A stretch of DNA of 64,000 nucleotides from Mannheimia granulomatis (GCF_013377255.1 NZ_CP016614.1:1496501-1560500), one strand, 5' to 3'; shown: positions 52,572 to 61,725, counted from the stretch's first letter. Numbers and translations: made by a program. Notes: generated by a model not told the origin, from the sequence alone.

Positions 52572-53720
52572 TTACTCCTTATTAACAGTTTGCGATAATA
52601 TACGTGTCATATCAGCAATAAATTTCGGCATATTATGAACCTCTTTAATATATTCTACCGCCTCTAATGCCAATTTAGTACGTTTCTCATCATTCTGTAT
52701 TATCTCTCTGACAGCATTTACATAAAGTGAAACGGATTCAAATCCATCACCTAAAACAGTACCAACATCCACACCAAATTTAGCTGTTAAATTTTCCGGA
52801 TTCTGATTACTAACTAATAAAGTTCCATAAGATAACGCTTCCAAAAATGAAATCGGTAATGCTTCGTGAATAGAGGTATTAATTAAAATCTTTGCATCTT
52901 TTAGATACTGATTTTTTACTTCACCATCTACGTGGCCAACAAAATGTAAATTTGGAACATTCTTATATTGATTGATAATTTCGGAATTTCTCTCTGCATC
53001 ATAGAATGTTTGCCCTAACATATAAAAATTATATTCAGGGCATTTTTTAGCTATCTCACAGAATAACCAACCTCGCTTAACTGATTCAATACGTCCTAAG
53101 AAAATAATAATGTCTTTTTTAGGATAAGTAGTTACATCAAATTGCTCATCAATTTCAATCGGATTTGGCAAATAAGTAATCTCTACATCGTCATCTAGGC
53201 GATAGAGTTCTTTAGCTTTATCATTTAAAAAATATCCTTGAGATACAAATTTGATTCTATTTTCCTTATAAAGTTGATGTACATTATCATAGGCTTTTTG
53301 ATCATAATAGCAGGACTCAGGAAACAGTTTTACTGTATTAATTTCATCCCAATCACTTAATGGTCTAGGGTCTTGAATCCAAAAAATTAATTTTTTCTCT
53401 TTATTTGGCTCAATCATTATAGGTAGATCAAAAGTAGTCTCAATGCTTAAGTAAGCATCATAATTTTGACTTTTTAACCATCTTTTTGCAAACCATTCTT
53501 TTTTAGGTATCTCATAGACATTGACTCCATCAACATTATGTTTTCTAGCAAATATACCAAAATTTCTTGATGTGGTTTTTAGTAGAACATCAACTTGCAC
53601 ATTATCATTATTCAAGTATTTAGTAATCAATCTACGCGCTAAAAAACCATATCCACCAAATCCTGTACCTAAAGCTCCAAAATATTCATTAATAAGTAGT
53701 GCTACTTTAAATTTTTTCAT
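52572..53720 (-). CDS. Glycosyltransferase family 4, second copy
   Basis: Retaining GT-B glycosyltransferase. N-terminal acceptor domain begins FKVALLINEYFGALGTGFGGYGF. The donor domain has IIIFLGRIESVKRGW near residue 205, and INTSIHEALPISFLEALSYGTLLVSNQ with the E-x7-E motif near residues 284-292. 382 residues. It overlaps the upstream GT4 gene by 14 bases. Acceptor and sugar unknown; the surroundings suggest a surface glycan, probably LOS. Confidence 0.85.
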   Translation of the reverse strand: MKKFKVALLINEYFGALGTGFGGYGFLARRLITKYLNNDNVQVDVLLKTTSRNFGIFARKHNVDGVNVYEIPKKEWFAKRWLKSQNYDAYLSIETTFDLPIMIEPNKEKKLIFWIQDPRPLSDWDEINTVKLFPESCYYDQKAYDNVHQLYKENRIKFVSQGYFLNDKAKELYRLDDDVEITYLPNPIEIDEQFDVTTYPKKDIIIFLGRIESVKRGWLFCEIAKKCPEYNFYMLGQTFYDAERNSEIINQYKNVPNLHFVGHVDGEVKNQYLKDAKILINTSIHEALPISFLEALSYGTLLVSNQNPENLTAKFGVDVGTVLGDGFESVSLYVNAVREIIQNDEKRTKLALEAVEYIKEVHNMPKFIADMTRILSQTVNKE

Positions 53721-54873
53721 TATTAATTCCTGTCATCTGATAAATAAGTGATAGAAATTTTCTTTTGATTTCAAACTCACTAAATTTTTTAATATGAATA
53801 TTCATATTATTTTTATAATAATTGATTTTCTCTTGTTCCTCTAGTAATACTAGAGTTTTGTAAATAAATTCCTCTTTATTTCCCATTTCAACAAGCTCAC
53901 CACATCTTCCATTATCTAAAATTTCTCTTGGTCCTGTTGGACAGTCCATTGCTACTACTGGAGTATTTAAAATTATACTTTCAAGTAATACCGTAGGTAA
54001 ACCTTCTCTTTCTGAGGTGTGAAGAAATAGCTTGGCATTTTTTATGTAAGGATATGGATTTTCTATTTCACCTAGTAAATAACAACTTTCTTGCAAACTT
54101 AAATCATTAATTAAATTTTTTAAATTATAGAATTCTGGTCCACCACCAATAATTAATAATTTCTCTTTTCTACCACTATTAACCAATTGACTAAAAATAG
54201 CAATCAAATCTGAATGTCTTTTTATTTTATCCAATCTAGCGACTTGTACTAAATAACCAAATTCATATTCAACTGGAGTGCTCTCATTAGATAGTTTAAG
54301 TACTTTATTCACTTCTATTGGATTAAATAAAACTTCTATTTTATCAGAGGGTATAAAATTAATTAACTGCTTTTTCATATCCTCACAAATTGTAATAACT
54401 TTATGGTATTTATTTAAAATCTTTATATCTTTTTCTCTAATATTATTATCTATTGCCAAATGCTGCCATCTAATCACGGGACACGTCAATTCTTCAAAAA
54501 TGATATAAGAATCAAAATGATTACTAAAATTAATTATAATATCATACATTCCTTTTGAGATATAATCCATCAAACTTTTCCGTTTAACCATTTTCTCTTT
54601 AAAATTAAAGAATTTGTATTTAATCTTTTTTAGCCAATTTTTATTTCTTTCAGAATATAAATTTTCTTTATATGAACAGTAGTGATTATTAAACAAATAA
54701 TCAACATTCATACCACTTGGAATTAATCGATGAAATACATTATTTTCTTTATCATAATCAATAAGTACATCTATATGGAGATTTTTTTCATCTTGCAATA
54801 TTGAGAGATAGTTTACTAGAATCCTTTCTATCCCTCCCATAATCAACCATTTATGTAAAAATAATATTTTCAC
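53707..54873 (-). CDS. Glycosyltransferase family 4, first copy
   Basis: Retaining GT-B enzyme. Starts FLHKWLIMGGIERILVNYL, the usual G-G-x-E/R acceptor loop. Donor domain: YLVQVARLDKIKRHSDLI and LHTSEREGLPTVLLESIILNTPVVAMDCPTGPREIL with the paired Glu residues. 388 residues. Very A/T-rich, with runs of Asn, Lys and Ile codons. Lies 21 bases after the RelA/SpoT-domain gene. The first glycosyltransferase of the operon. Confidence 0.86.
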   Translation of the reverse strand: MKILFLHKWLIMGGIERILVNYLSILQDEKNLHIDVLIDYDKENNVFHRLIPSGMNVDYLFNNHYCSYKENLYSERNKNWLKKIKYKFFNFKEKMVKRKSLMDYISKGMYDIIINFSNHFDSYIIFEELTCPVIRWQHLAIDNNIREKDIKILNKYHKVITICEDMKKQLINFIPSDKIEVLFNPIEVNKVLKLSNESTPVEYEFGYLVQVARLDKIKRHSDLIAIFSQLVNSGRKEKLLIIGGGPEFYNLKNLINDLSLQESCYLLGEIENPYPYIKNAKLFLHTSEREGLPTVLLESIILNTPVVAMDCPTGPREILDNGRCGELVEMGNKEEFIYKTLVLLEEQEKINYYKNNMNIHIKKFSEFEIKRKFLSLIYQMTGINNEKI

Positions 54874-54894
54874 TTATATTCCTTATTGCAATAA

Positions 54895-55452
54895 TTATAT
54901 AAAATTACGTTTATGCTTCATATGGCTTTGAATATTTCTCTCCGAATCTTTCTTATCCCAGACTTGTAATTCCCAAGGGTAATAAAAGTTGCTCGCATTT
55001 TTAAAATAAATATGAATACCAATATATTCTTCTTTATCTCGTAAATACCAATTTTTCAAACCATACTTTTCTTTCCATTCATCTAAATTATCCATTACTT
55101 GTTGAATAGTTTCACTATCAACAATGATTCTTGCACCAAATATATCATTTAAAATACTATTTACAGGATAACCCTCGCTACGTTGATTAAAGCGTTCAAT
55201 TTTATAAAGAATAGACTCTGAAGTTTTTACTCGATAAAAATAATGGGTATCATATAAATCAGCACGGTATAAATAGTCATTAATAGATTCGTGTAAATTT
55301 AGTCGATACGCTAAAATATGTTCTACAGGGACGTTGGCTAGTGTATGTTTGAGATTTACTTTTTCAATTTTACCGGATTCAAAATAATCTAGTGAAAAAG
55401 CTAAATGTACTTTATTAATTTCATCAATTAATTTCTCAACTTTTGCTAACAT
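54895..55452 (-). CDS. Small RelA/SpoT-domain (alarmone-synthetase-like) protein
   Basis: 185 residues matching the RelA/SpoT nucleotidyltransferase domain. The synthetase signature residues are present: R74-x-K76-x-x-x-S80 and K84 in FYRVKTSESILYKI, D103 in NDIFGARII with R108, Y143 and H147 in YIGIHIYF, and E161 and Q163 in WELQVW. No hydrolase (HD), TGS or ACT domain. Its start lies 25 bases beyond the rpmE terminator and it heads a packed run of six glycosyltransferase genes. It may make (p)ppGpp or a related product, or modify another nucleotide or RNA like toxSAS enzymes. Function is open; the family call is moderately firm. Confidence 0.72.
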   Translation of the reverse strand: MLAKVEKLIDEINKVHLAFSLDYFESGKIEKVNLKHTLANVPVEHILAYRLNLHESINDYLYRADLYDTHYFYRVKTSESILYKIERFNQRSEGYPVNSILNDIFGARIIVDSETIQQVMDNLDEWKEKYGLKNWYLRDKEEYIGIHIYFKNASNFYYPWELQVWDKKDSERNIQSHMKHKRNFI

Positions 55453-55471
55453 ATCTAATCAACCTTAAATA

Positions 55472-55498
55472 GACAAAACCCCGCATATGCGGGGTTTG
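55472..55498 (-). terminator. Terminator after rpmE
   Basis: AAACCCCGCA and TGCGGGGTTT form a 10-base stem; on the minus strand TTTTGTCTATTT follows. It stands between rpmE and the RelA/SpoT-domain gene. Confidence 0.85.
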
Positions 55499-55509
55499 CA
55501 ATAACTAAA

Positions 55510-55722
55510 TTATTTTGTGCTTGGGATGCTGAAACGTTTGTTAAAGCGCTCAACACGACCACCGGTGTCAACAACACGTTGTTTACCAGTGTAGAACGGG
55601 TGGCAGTTACCACATACGTCTAAGTTTAAATCTTTACCTACTGTTGAGCGGGTTTTAACTACATTACCGCAAGAACATGTTGCAGTAATTTCTTTATATT
55701 CTGGATGAATATTTTGTTTCAT
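55510..55722 (-). CDS. rpmE: 50S ribosomal protein L31, zinc-binding form
   Basis: L31 of the C+ (zinc-containing) type: cysteines C16, C18, C37 and C40 in TCSCGN and VCGNCHPF. 70 residues, full length. Bridges the 50S and 30S heads. GAGG lies 8 bases before ATG. Single-gene unit with its own terminator. Confidence 0.98.
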   Translation of the reverse strand: MKQNIHPEYKEITATCSCGNVVKTRSTVGKDLNLDVCGNCHPFYTGKQRVVDTGGRVERFNKRFSIPSTK

Positions 55723-55808
55723 TGGGGAACCTCATAAGAAGCCATATCGCCACCTATCTTGTTAGACTCTCTACCGCTAATAGGTACCATATGTGATTAA
55801 TAAAAATA

Positions 55809-55824
55809 TTGAGCATTTGCTCAA
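55809..55824. repeat. Palindrome upstream of rpmE
   Basis: TTGAGCATTTGCTCAA (7-base arms, two-base centre), about 87 bases upstream of the rpmE start; its TTGAGC could serve as part of a leftward -35. Possible operator, function unknown. The rest of 55725-55985 holds nothing else I can support. Confidence 0.35.
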
Positions 55825-55989
55825 CGCCTAAAAAGAGTGCATATTCTAGATAAATTTGTAGCCGAGATCAACCATTAAATACAACTGTTATAAAGAATTA
55901 GCAAGTCATTCTCTTGAAATTAAAGCAGCAAATCCCATGGCAAAAAAAATCAAAAACAATCACAAAAAATCATCATATAATCACATTTT

Positions 55990-56005
55990 TGTGAGATAGA
56001 TCACA
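55990..56005. promoter_or_regulatory. CRP-binding site upstream of tkt
   Basis: TGTGAGATAGATCACA: perfect TGTGA-N6-TCACA, flanked by T-rich arms as in the full 22-base CRP consensus. Centre at 55997.5, about 62 bases before the predicted transcript start. Confidence 0.8.
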
Positions 56006-56024
56006 TTTTTTATATTTAGATTTT

Positions 56025-56053
56025 TTGAGTTTTTCTTAAAAACTGGTTAGAAT
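56025..56053 (+). promoter_or_regulatory. Promoter of tkt
   Basis: TTGAGT, 17-base spacer, TAGAAT; start of transcription near 56060, so the CRP site sits near -62, the class I activator position. Confidence 0.7.
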
Positions 56054-56108
56054 CAACGGACCAATTTTCTCACATTTATATACAACATTCTTTACTAGGA
56101 GTAAACAC

Positions 56109-58115
56109 ATGGCAGAACGTAAAAAACTTGCAAATGCAATTCGTTTTTTAAGTATGGATGCAGTACAAAAAGCTAACTCCGGGCACCCTGGTGCACCAAT
56201 GGGTATGGCTGATATTGCTGAAGTTTTATGGCGTGATTTTTTAAAACATAACCCGACTAATCCTAAATGGGCAGATCGCGACCGTTTCGTTCTATCAAAC
56301 GGCCATGGTTCAATGCTAATTTATAGCTTACTTCATTTGACCGGCTATGATCTTTCTATTGAAGATTTAAAACAATTCCGTCAATTACACTCTAAAACTC
56401 CAGGTCATCCTGAGTATGGCTACGCTCCGGGTGTTGAAACAACAACCGGCCCTTTAGGTCAAGGCATTACCAATGCAGTGGGTATGGCTATTGCAGAAAA
56501 AACACTTGCTGCACAATTTAATCGCGAAGGTCATGAAATTGTAAACCACTATACCTACGCATTCTTAGGTGATGGCTGTTTAATGGAAGGTGTATCGCAT
56601 GAAGCATGTTCATTAGCCGGTACATTAGGTTTAGGCAAATTAATTGCATTCTACGATGACAACAATATTTCAATTGATGGTCACGTTGACGGTTGGTTCA
56701 CTGATGATACCGCACAACGCTTTGAGTCTTATGGCTGGCAAGTTATCCGTAATGTAGATGGTCATAACCCTGAGCAAATCAAATTTGCAATTGAGAATGC
56801 ACAAGCAGAAAAAGAGCGTCCAACCTTAATTATTTGTAAAACAATTATCGGGTATGGCTCACCAAATAAATCAGCATCTCATGATTGCCATGGTGCACCA
56901 TTAGGTGATGCAGAAATTCAAGCTTCCCGTGAATTCTTAGGCTGGGAACACGCACCATTTGAAATCCCGGCAGATATCTATTCAGAATGGGACGCAAAAG
57001 GTAAAGGCACTTTAGCTGAGAAAGATTGGAATGCAAAATTTGCAGCCTATGAAGTCGCTTATCCTGAATTAGCAGCGGAATTCAAACGCCGTACTGCTGG
57101 TGAATTACCGGCAAACTGGGAAGCAGAAAGCAAAGCATTTATTGAAAAATTACAGGCGAATCCGGCAACTATCGCAAGTCGTAAAGCATCACAAAATGCA
57201 ATTGAAGCTTACGCTCATATCTTACCTGAATTCTTAGGTGGTTCAGCAGACTTAGCGAGCTCAAACTTAACATTATGGTCTGGCTCAAAACCAATCCGAG
57301 CCGATCACAATGTAGATGGTAACTACATCAACTATGGTGTGCGTGAGTTTGGTATGTCCGCTATTATGAACGGTATTGCTTTACACGGTGGTTTCATTCC
57401 TTACGGTGCAACATTCTTAATGTTCTATGAATACGCTCACAATGCAGTTCGTATGGCAGCATTAATGAAACAACGTGCATTATTTGTCTATACTCACGAC
57501 TCTATCGGTTTAGGTGAAGATGGTCCAACACACCAACCTGTAGAACAAACAGCTTCATTACGCTTTATTCCAAACTTAGAAACATGGCGTCCGGCAGACC
57601 AAGTGGAGTCAGCTGTTGCTTGGAAAGCAGCGGTTGAGCGTAAAGATGGTCCAAGTGCATTAATCTTTACCCGTCAAAACTTGGCTCAACAAGAGCGTAA
57701 TCCTGAGCAATTAGCCAATGTTGCTCGCGGTGGTTATATCTTACGTGAATGTTGTGAAAAAGGCGGTTGCCCGGATTTAATCCTCATCGCAACAGGTTCA
57801 GAAGTTGATTTAGCAATGAAAGCAGCAGATGTATTAGCCTCTGAAGGTGTGAAAGTACGTGTTGTTTCAATGCCAAGCACCAACGTGTTTGACAAACAAG
57901 ATGAAGCATATCGTGAATCAGTATTACCTCGTTCAGTAACCAAACGAGTTGCAATTGAAGCCCAGCTATCTGATTTCTGGTACAAATATGTTGGCTTTGA
58001 AGGTCGTATTGTTGGTATGAATAGCTTTGGTGAATCAGCACCTGCTGACCAACTATTCAAACTTTTCGGCTTTACTGTTGAAAACGTAGTAGCTAAAGCA
58101 AAAGAAATTTTATAA
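56109..58115 (+). CDS. tkt: Transketolase
   Basis: Thiamine-diphosphate enzyme of the non-oxidative pentose phosphate pathway; its sedoheptulose 7-phosphate is also the precursor of ADP-heptose made by HldE. Motifs: NSGHPGAPMGMA at the start, the TPP-binding GDGCLMEG...DDNNISIDG near residue 155, and HDSIGLGEDGPTHQPVEQ near residue 465. 668 residues, full length. ATG follows AGGAG. The upstream CRP site suggests control by cAMP and sugar supply. Codon use is that of a highly expressed gene. Confidence 0.98.
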   Translation: MAERKKLANAIRFLSMDAVQKANSGHPGAPMGMADIAEVLWRDFLKHNPTNPKWADRDRFVLSNGHGSMLIYSLLHLTGYDLSIEDLKQFRQLHSKTPGHPEYGYAPGVETTTGPLGQGITNAVGMAIAEKTLAAQFNREGHEIVNHYTYAFLGDGCLMEGVSHEACSLAGTLGLGKLIAFYDDNNISIDGHVDGWFTDDTAQRFESYGWQVIRNVDGHNPEQIKFAIENAQAEKERPTLIICKTIIGYGSPNKSASHDCHGAPLGDAEIQASREFLGWEHAPFEIPADIYSEWDAKGKGTLAEKDWNAKFAAYEVAYPELAAEFKRRTAGELPANWEAESKAFIEKLQANPATIASRKASQNAIEAYAHILPEFLGGSADLASSNLTLWSGSKPIRADHNVDGNYINYGVREFGMSAIMNGIALHGGFIPYGATFLMFYEYAHNAVRMAALMKQRALFVYTHDSIGLGEDGPTHQPVEQTASLRFIPNLETWRPADQVESAVAWKAAVERKDGPSALIFTRQNLAQQERNPEQLANVARGGYILRECCEKGGCPDLILIATGSEVDLAMKAADVLASEGVKVRVVSMPSTNVFDKQDEAYRESVLPRSVTKRVAIEAQLSDFWYKYVGFEGRIVGMNSFGESAPADQLFKLFGFTVENVVAKAKEIL

Positions 58116-58130
58116 TTCTGTTATAAAATA

Positions 58131-58160
58131 AAAAGCGGGAATTTGATTCCCGCTTTTTTA
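58131..58160 (+). terminator. Terminator after tkt
   Basis: AAAGCGGGAA and TTCCCGCTTT with a five-base loop, then TTT. Confidence 0.92.
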
Positions 58161-58166
58161 TTGTTT

Positions 58167-58211
58167 ACAAGCGGTCATATTTGCAAAAAATCTTGCAAAT
58201 ATGACCGCTTG
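58167..58211. terminator. Inverted uptake-sequence pair between tkt and ybeZ
   Basis: ACAAGCGGTCATATTTGCA and its inverse TGCAAATATGACCGCTTG, almost touching the tkt terminator; probably the end signal of ybeZ on the minus strand. Confidence 0.85.
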
Positions 58212-58213
58212 AG

Positions 58214-59284
58214 TTATAAAGTTTCTGCTTGTGCGAGGATTTTTTCTTGCTCAAGAGCCAGCTTTTCAAGCTTGCGTTGCTCTCGGCGTTCTTCATCTAT
58301 CGCTTCCCAAGCATCATAGGCTTGAACAATTTTAGCCACTACCGGATGACGAACAATATCTTTGCTATCGAAGAAATTAAAGCTCAGTTCCGGCACATCT
58401 TTCAACACTTCCATTGCGTGTTTTAATCCAGATTTTTGGCTACGAGGTAAATCTACTTGAGTAACATCGCCCGTAATTACCGCCTTTGAATTAAAGCCAA
58501 TACGGGTTAAGAACATTTTCATCTGCTCGGTGGTGGTATTTTGGCTTTCATCTAAAATAATAAAGGCGTCATTTAGCGTTCGTCCACGCATATAAGCGAG
58601 CGGAGCGATTTCAATCACGCCTCGTTCCATCAGCTTTTGTGCTTTTTCAAAACCCAGCATTTCAAACAGGGCATCATATAACGGACGTAAATAAGGTTCG
58701 ATTTTTTGCCCTAAATCACCGGGCAAGAAACCTAATTTCTCTCCGGCCTCAACCGCCGGACGGGTCAGCAAAATACGTCGAATTTCTTGTCGTTCCAACG
58801 ATTCCACCGCAGCAGCCACCGCTAAAAATGTTTTACCTGTACCGGCAGGTCCAATACCAAAACTAATATCATGGCTTAAAATATTACGCAGATAGGCTTG
58901 TTGATGCTCACCTCGCGGCTTAATAACACCTCGTTTAGTCTTAATTGATATCTCACCTTGCACGCTGGATTGCCACTGATTTTGCAATAACATTCGGCTT
59001 TCTTGAATAGCAAGATGCACATCTTCTAAATCAAGTTCTTTAATTTTGCCTTTAATAGGGGCAGTTTCGTTATAAAGCTGCTTAATCAGCTTGACGCTAT
59101 TTTGAATCAAGGTTGCCGAATAATGGTTTTCATCTGCCGATTGCACGGTGAAGTTAAATCCTTGACGTGCAATAATCAGATTAAAACTTTTTTCAATTAA
59201 TGCCAGATGCTCATCAAACGCTCCACATAAAGACTGCAAACGTGCGTTATCTTGTGGTTCTAAGCTAAATATAATTTCGTTCAA
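58214..59284 (-). CDS. ybeZ: PhoH-family ATPase YbeZ, TTG start
   Basis: PhoH-like NTPase associated with YbeY in rRNA processing and ribosome quality control. Walker A is GPAGTGKTFLA (near residue 145), Walker B FIILDESQN, and the family stretch ILLTRPAVEAGEKLGFLPGDL is intact. 356 residues, close to E. coli YbeZ (346). The only start that aligns with the family (MNEIIFSLEPQDNARL) is a TTG, with AAAAGG before it. It begins 11 bases after the fadR stop, so the two probably share a transcript. ybeY does not follow, and corC-lnt, its usual neighbours, are 18 kb away. Confidence 0.92.
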   Translation of the reverse strand: MNEIIFSLEPQDNARLQSLCGAFDEHLALIEKSFNLIIARQGFNFTVQSADENHYSATLIQNSVKLIKQLYNETAPIKGKIKELDLEDVHLAIQESRMLLQNQWQSSVQGEISIKTKRGVIKPRGEHQQAYLRNILSHDISFGIGPAGTGKTFLAVAAAVESLERQEIRRILLTRPAVEAGEKLGFLPGDLGQKIEPYLRPLYDALFEMLGFEKAQKLMERGVIEIAPLAYMRGRTLNDAFIILDESQNTTTEQMKMFLTRIGFNSKAVITGDVTQVDLPRSQKSGLKHAMEVLKDVPELSFNFFDSKDIVRHPVVAKIVQAYDAWEAIDEERREQRKLEKLALEQEKILAQAETL

Positions 59285-59295
59285 AATGATACCTT

Positions 59296-60021
59296 TTAAA
59301 GCTTACCAAAACTCTCTGGGATATTCACTGAGAGTTTTTTCCAAATTTCACTGCTTGACTGACGATTTTTTGCCATACAAGCGGCGGCTTTTTCATGATC
59401 TTTTGCAATACAAGCTGCTAGCAATGTACGATAAAAACTAAGAGTTAAGTGACGGTTATTTTCATCAGTAAAGAAGATTTTTGCCACTTGATGATACATT
59501 GATTTAAAACTGTTTAAAATCAATGCATAAACAGGCTTATTGGCTAAAAAGGTAAATTGCCTAAATAAAGCGTAATCAAATTCGGCATAAGCTTGAGCCG
59601 TATTTTCTAAACACTCTAACTCAGAAAATAATTTGATACACTCTTCAGGTTCACACAAGATAGCTTCAGGTATATAAGCCTCGGCCATACGTGTACGTAA
59701 AGATACAACATTTGCAATAATAACCGGTAAATAATTTTTATCTAATTTAATGATAGTGCCAATAATATTAGGTCCGGCTGTTTCCCATATATCATTTACT
59801 CTTGTCGGTTTACCATGCTGAATATTCAGCCAACCTTCACGAGCTAAGCGCTGTAAAACCTCACGTAATGTTGTTCTTGTAACCCCTATACGCTCTGCCA
59901 AATCTCGCTCAGCAGGTAAATCAGAGCCTGGCGGGAAATGGTTACTCCAGATACTTTTTACAATGTATTCCTCTGCCAGTGCGGCCGGGCTTTGAGCCCT
60001 TAAAATATCGTTTTTATCCAT
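59296..60021 (-). CDS. fadR: Fatty acid metabolism regulator FadR
   Basis: GntR-family regulator that represses fatty-acid degradation and activates unsaturated fatty-acid synthesis until acyl-CoA binds. The N-terminal winged helix (SPAALAEEYIVKSIWSNHFPPGSDLPAERDLAERIGVTRTTLREVLQRLAREGWL in outline) is very close to E. coli FadR. The C-terminal acyl-CoA domain follows. I prefer the third in-frame ATG (60021, MDKNDIL), because it is nearest the E. coli start; ATGs at 60030 and 60042 are possible. 241 residues. Divergent from nhaB as in E. coli. A regulated gene, fadD, is at 5.4 kb. Confidence 0.93.
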   Translation of the reverse strand: MDKNDILRAQSPAALAEEYIVKSIWSNHFPPGSDLPAERDLAERIGVTRTTLREVLQRLAREGWLNIQHGKPTRVNDIWETAGPNIIGTIIKLDKNYLPVIIANVVSLRTRMAEAYIPEAILCEPEECIKLFSELECLENTAQAYAEFDYALFRQFTFLANKPVYALILNSFKSMYHQVAKIFFTDENNRHLTLSFYRTLLAACIAKDHEKAAACMAKNRQSSSEIWKKLSVNIPESFGKL

Positions 60022-60183
60022 AGATAACATCCACAAGAACATAACAAAATTATGTTTAAATCTAAAATTTAACTATTCTTTATCTAGAATCAATTATATA
60101 ACTAAAAAATCTAATATGGCTATTATCCTTTAATCTAAACTAGATTACAATGCAATATCGATTTACAATTTTTGAGGTTTTAC

Positions 60184-61725
60184 ATGAGTCATATTGATAC
60201 TCTTTTTAAAAGTTTTTTAGGTAAAAGCCCAGAATGGTACAAACTGTGTATTTTGGCTTTTTTAGTCATTAACCCTCTCATCTATTTATTTATCAGCCCC
60301 TTTGCTGCCGGTTGGTTTCTCGTAGCAGAATTTATTTTTACACTGGCCATGGCACTAAAATGCTATCCCTTACAACCGGGCGGATTGTTAGCCATTGAGG
60401 CAGTTTTTATCGGCATGACTTCCCCACACCACATAAAGGAAGAAATTATAAGCAACTTTGATGTAATCTTGCTTTTAATGTTCATGGTTGCCGGTATCTA
60501 TTTTATGAAGCAACTTCTGCTTTATATTTTTACAAAATTATTAGTTGCAATTCACTCGAAGAAAATTCTATCGCTTGCATTCTGCTTAAGTGCAGCCTTC
60601 TTATCTGCCTTCTTAGATGCTTTAACCGTTATTGCGGTGATTATCAGTGTAGGAACAGGCTTCTATGGGGTCTATCACAAAGTCGCCTCAGGTAATAGTT
60701 TTGAAGACTCTACCGACATTACTAATGATGAAAAAATCCTCACCAACAAAGAAATTTTAGAGCAATTCAGAGGTTTCCTAAGAAGTTTATTAATGCACGC
60801 CGGGGTAGGGTCAGCCTTAGGTGGCGTTATGACAATGGTTGGCGAACCACAAAATCTGATTATTGCCTCTCAAGCAGAATGGGGATTTATAGAATTTTTA
60901 CTACGCGTTTTACCTGTTAGCTTACCTGTTTTAATTTGTGGTGCAGCTACTTGTTTTATTGTTGAGAAATATAAAATATTCGGCTATGGCGACAGATTAC
61001 CACGCAAAGTTTGGGTAGTTCTTGCTCGTTACAACCAGCTAAAAGAGCAAAAAATGTCTAAGCAAGATCGCTTTAAAATGTTAGTTCAAGCAATTGCCGG
61101 AGTGTGGTTGATTATTGGTTTAGCATTACATCTTGCCGATGTAGGTATTATTGGTTTAACTATTATCATCATCTGCACGGCATTCTGTGGTATTACCGAT
61201 GAACACACTCTAGGTAAAGCATTCCAAGAATCAATGCCTTTTACCGCATTGCTTATTGTATTCTTCTCTGTAGTTGCTGTTATTATTGACTTAAAATTAT
61301 TCGAACCAATCATTAGCTTTGTCTTATCCGCTGAACCACATTCGCAACTCTCACTGTTCTACATTTTTAACGGTTTGCTCTCTATGATTTCCGATAACGT
61401 GTTTGTCGGCACAGTTTATATCAATGAGGCAAAAACAGCATTAGATTCAAGCATCATCAGCCGAGAACAGTTCGATTTAATTGCTGTTGCAATTAATACA
61501 GGAACAAACCTACCTTCTGTAGCAACACCAAATGGTCAGGCTGCCTTCTTATTCTTGCTGACTTCCTCGTTCGCACCGTTAATTAAACTCTCCTACGGTA
61601 GAATGGTTTATATGGCATTACCTTATACTATCGTTCTGTCAATTATTGGATTCTTATCATTGGAATTCTTGCTACCATCATTAACAGAGATGATGCTCAA
61701 TTGGGGGTGGATAGTAATACGCTAG
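60184..61725 (+). CDS. nhaB: Na+/H+ antiporter NhaB
   Basis: Electrogenic sodium/proton antiporter of the inner membrane with about a dozen hydrophobic segments. Family-specific stretches: SFLGKSPEWYKLCILAFL at the start, AAFLSAFLDALTVIAVIISV, VMTMVGEPQNLIIA and INTGTNLPSVATPNGQAAFLF. I start at the ATG at 60184, with GAGG 6-9 bases before it; a TTG four codons upstream overlaps that site. 513 residues, the same length as E. coli NhaB. Divergent from fadR and followed by dsbB, a gene order I recall as shared with other gamma-proteobacteria. Confidence 0.96.
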   Translation: MSHIDTLFKSFLGKSPEWYKLCILAFLVINPLIYLFISPFAAGWFLVAEFIFTLAMALKCYPLQPGGLLAIEAVFIGMTSPHHIKEEIISNFDVILLLMFMVAGIYFMKQLLLYIFTKLLVAIHSKKILSLAFCLSAAFLSAFLDALTVIAVIISVGTGFYGVYHKVASGNSFEDSTDITNDEKILTNKEILEQFRGFLRSLLMHAGVGSALGGVMTMVGEPQNLIIASQAEWGFIEFLLRVLPVSLPVLICGAATCFIVEKYKIFGYGDRLPRKVWVVLARYNQLKEQKMSKQDRFKMLVQAIAGVWLIIGLALHLADVGIIGLTIIIICTAFCGITDEHTLGKAFQESMPFTALLIVFFSVVAVIIDLKLFEPIISFVLSAEPHSQLSLFYIFNGLLSMISDNVFVGTVYINEAKTALDSSIISREQFDLIAVAINTGTNLPSVATPNGQAAFLFLLTSSFAPLIKLSYGRMVYMALPYTIVLSIIGFLSLEFLLPSLTEMMLNWGWIVIR

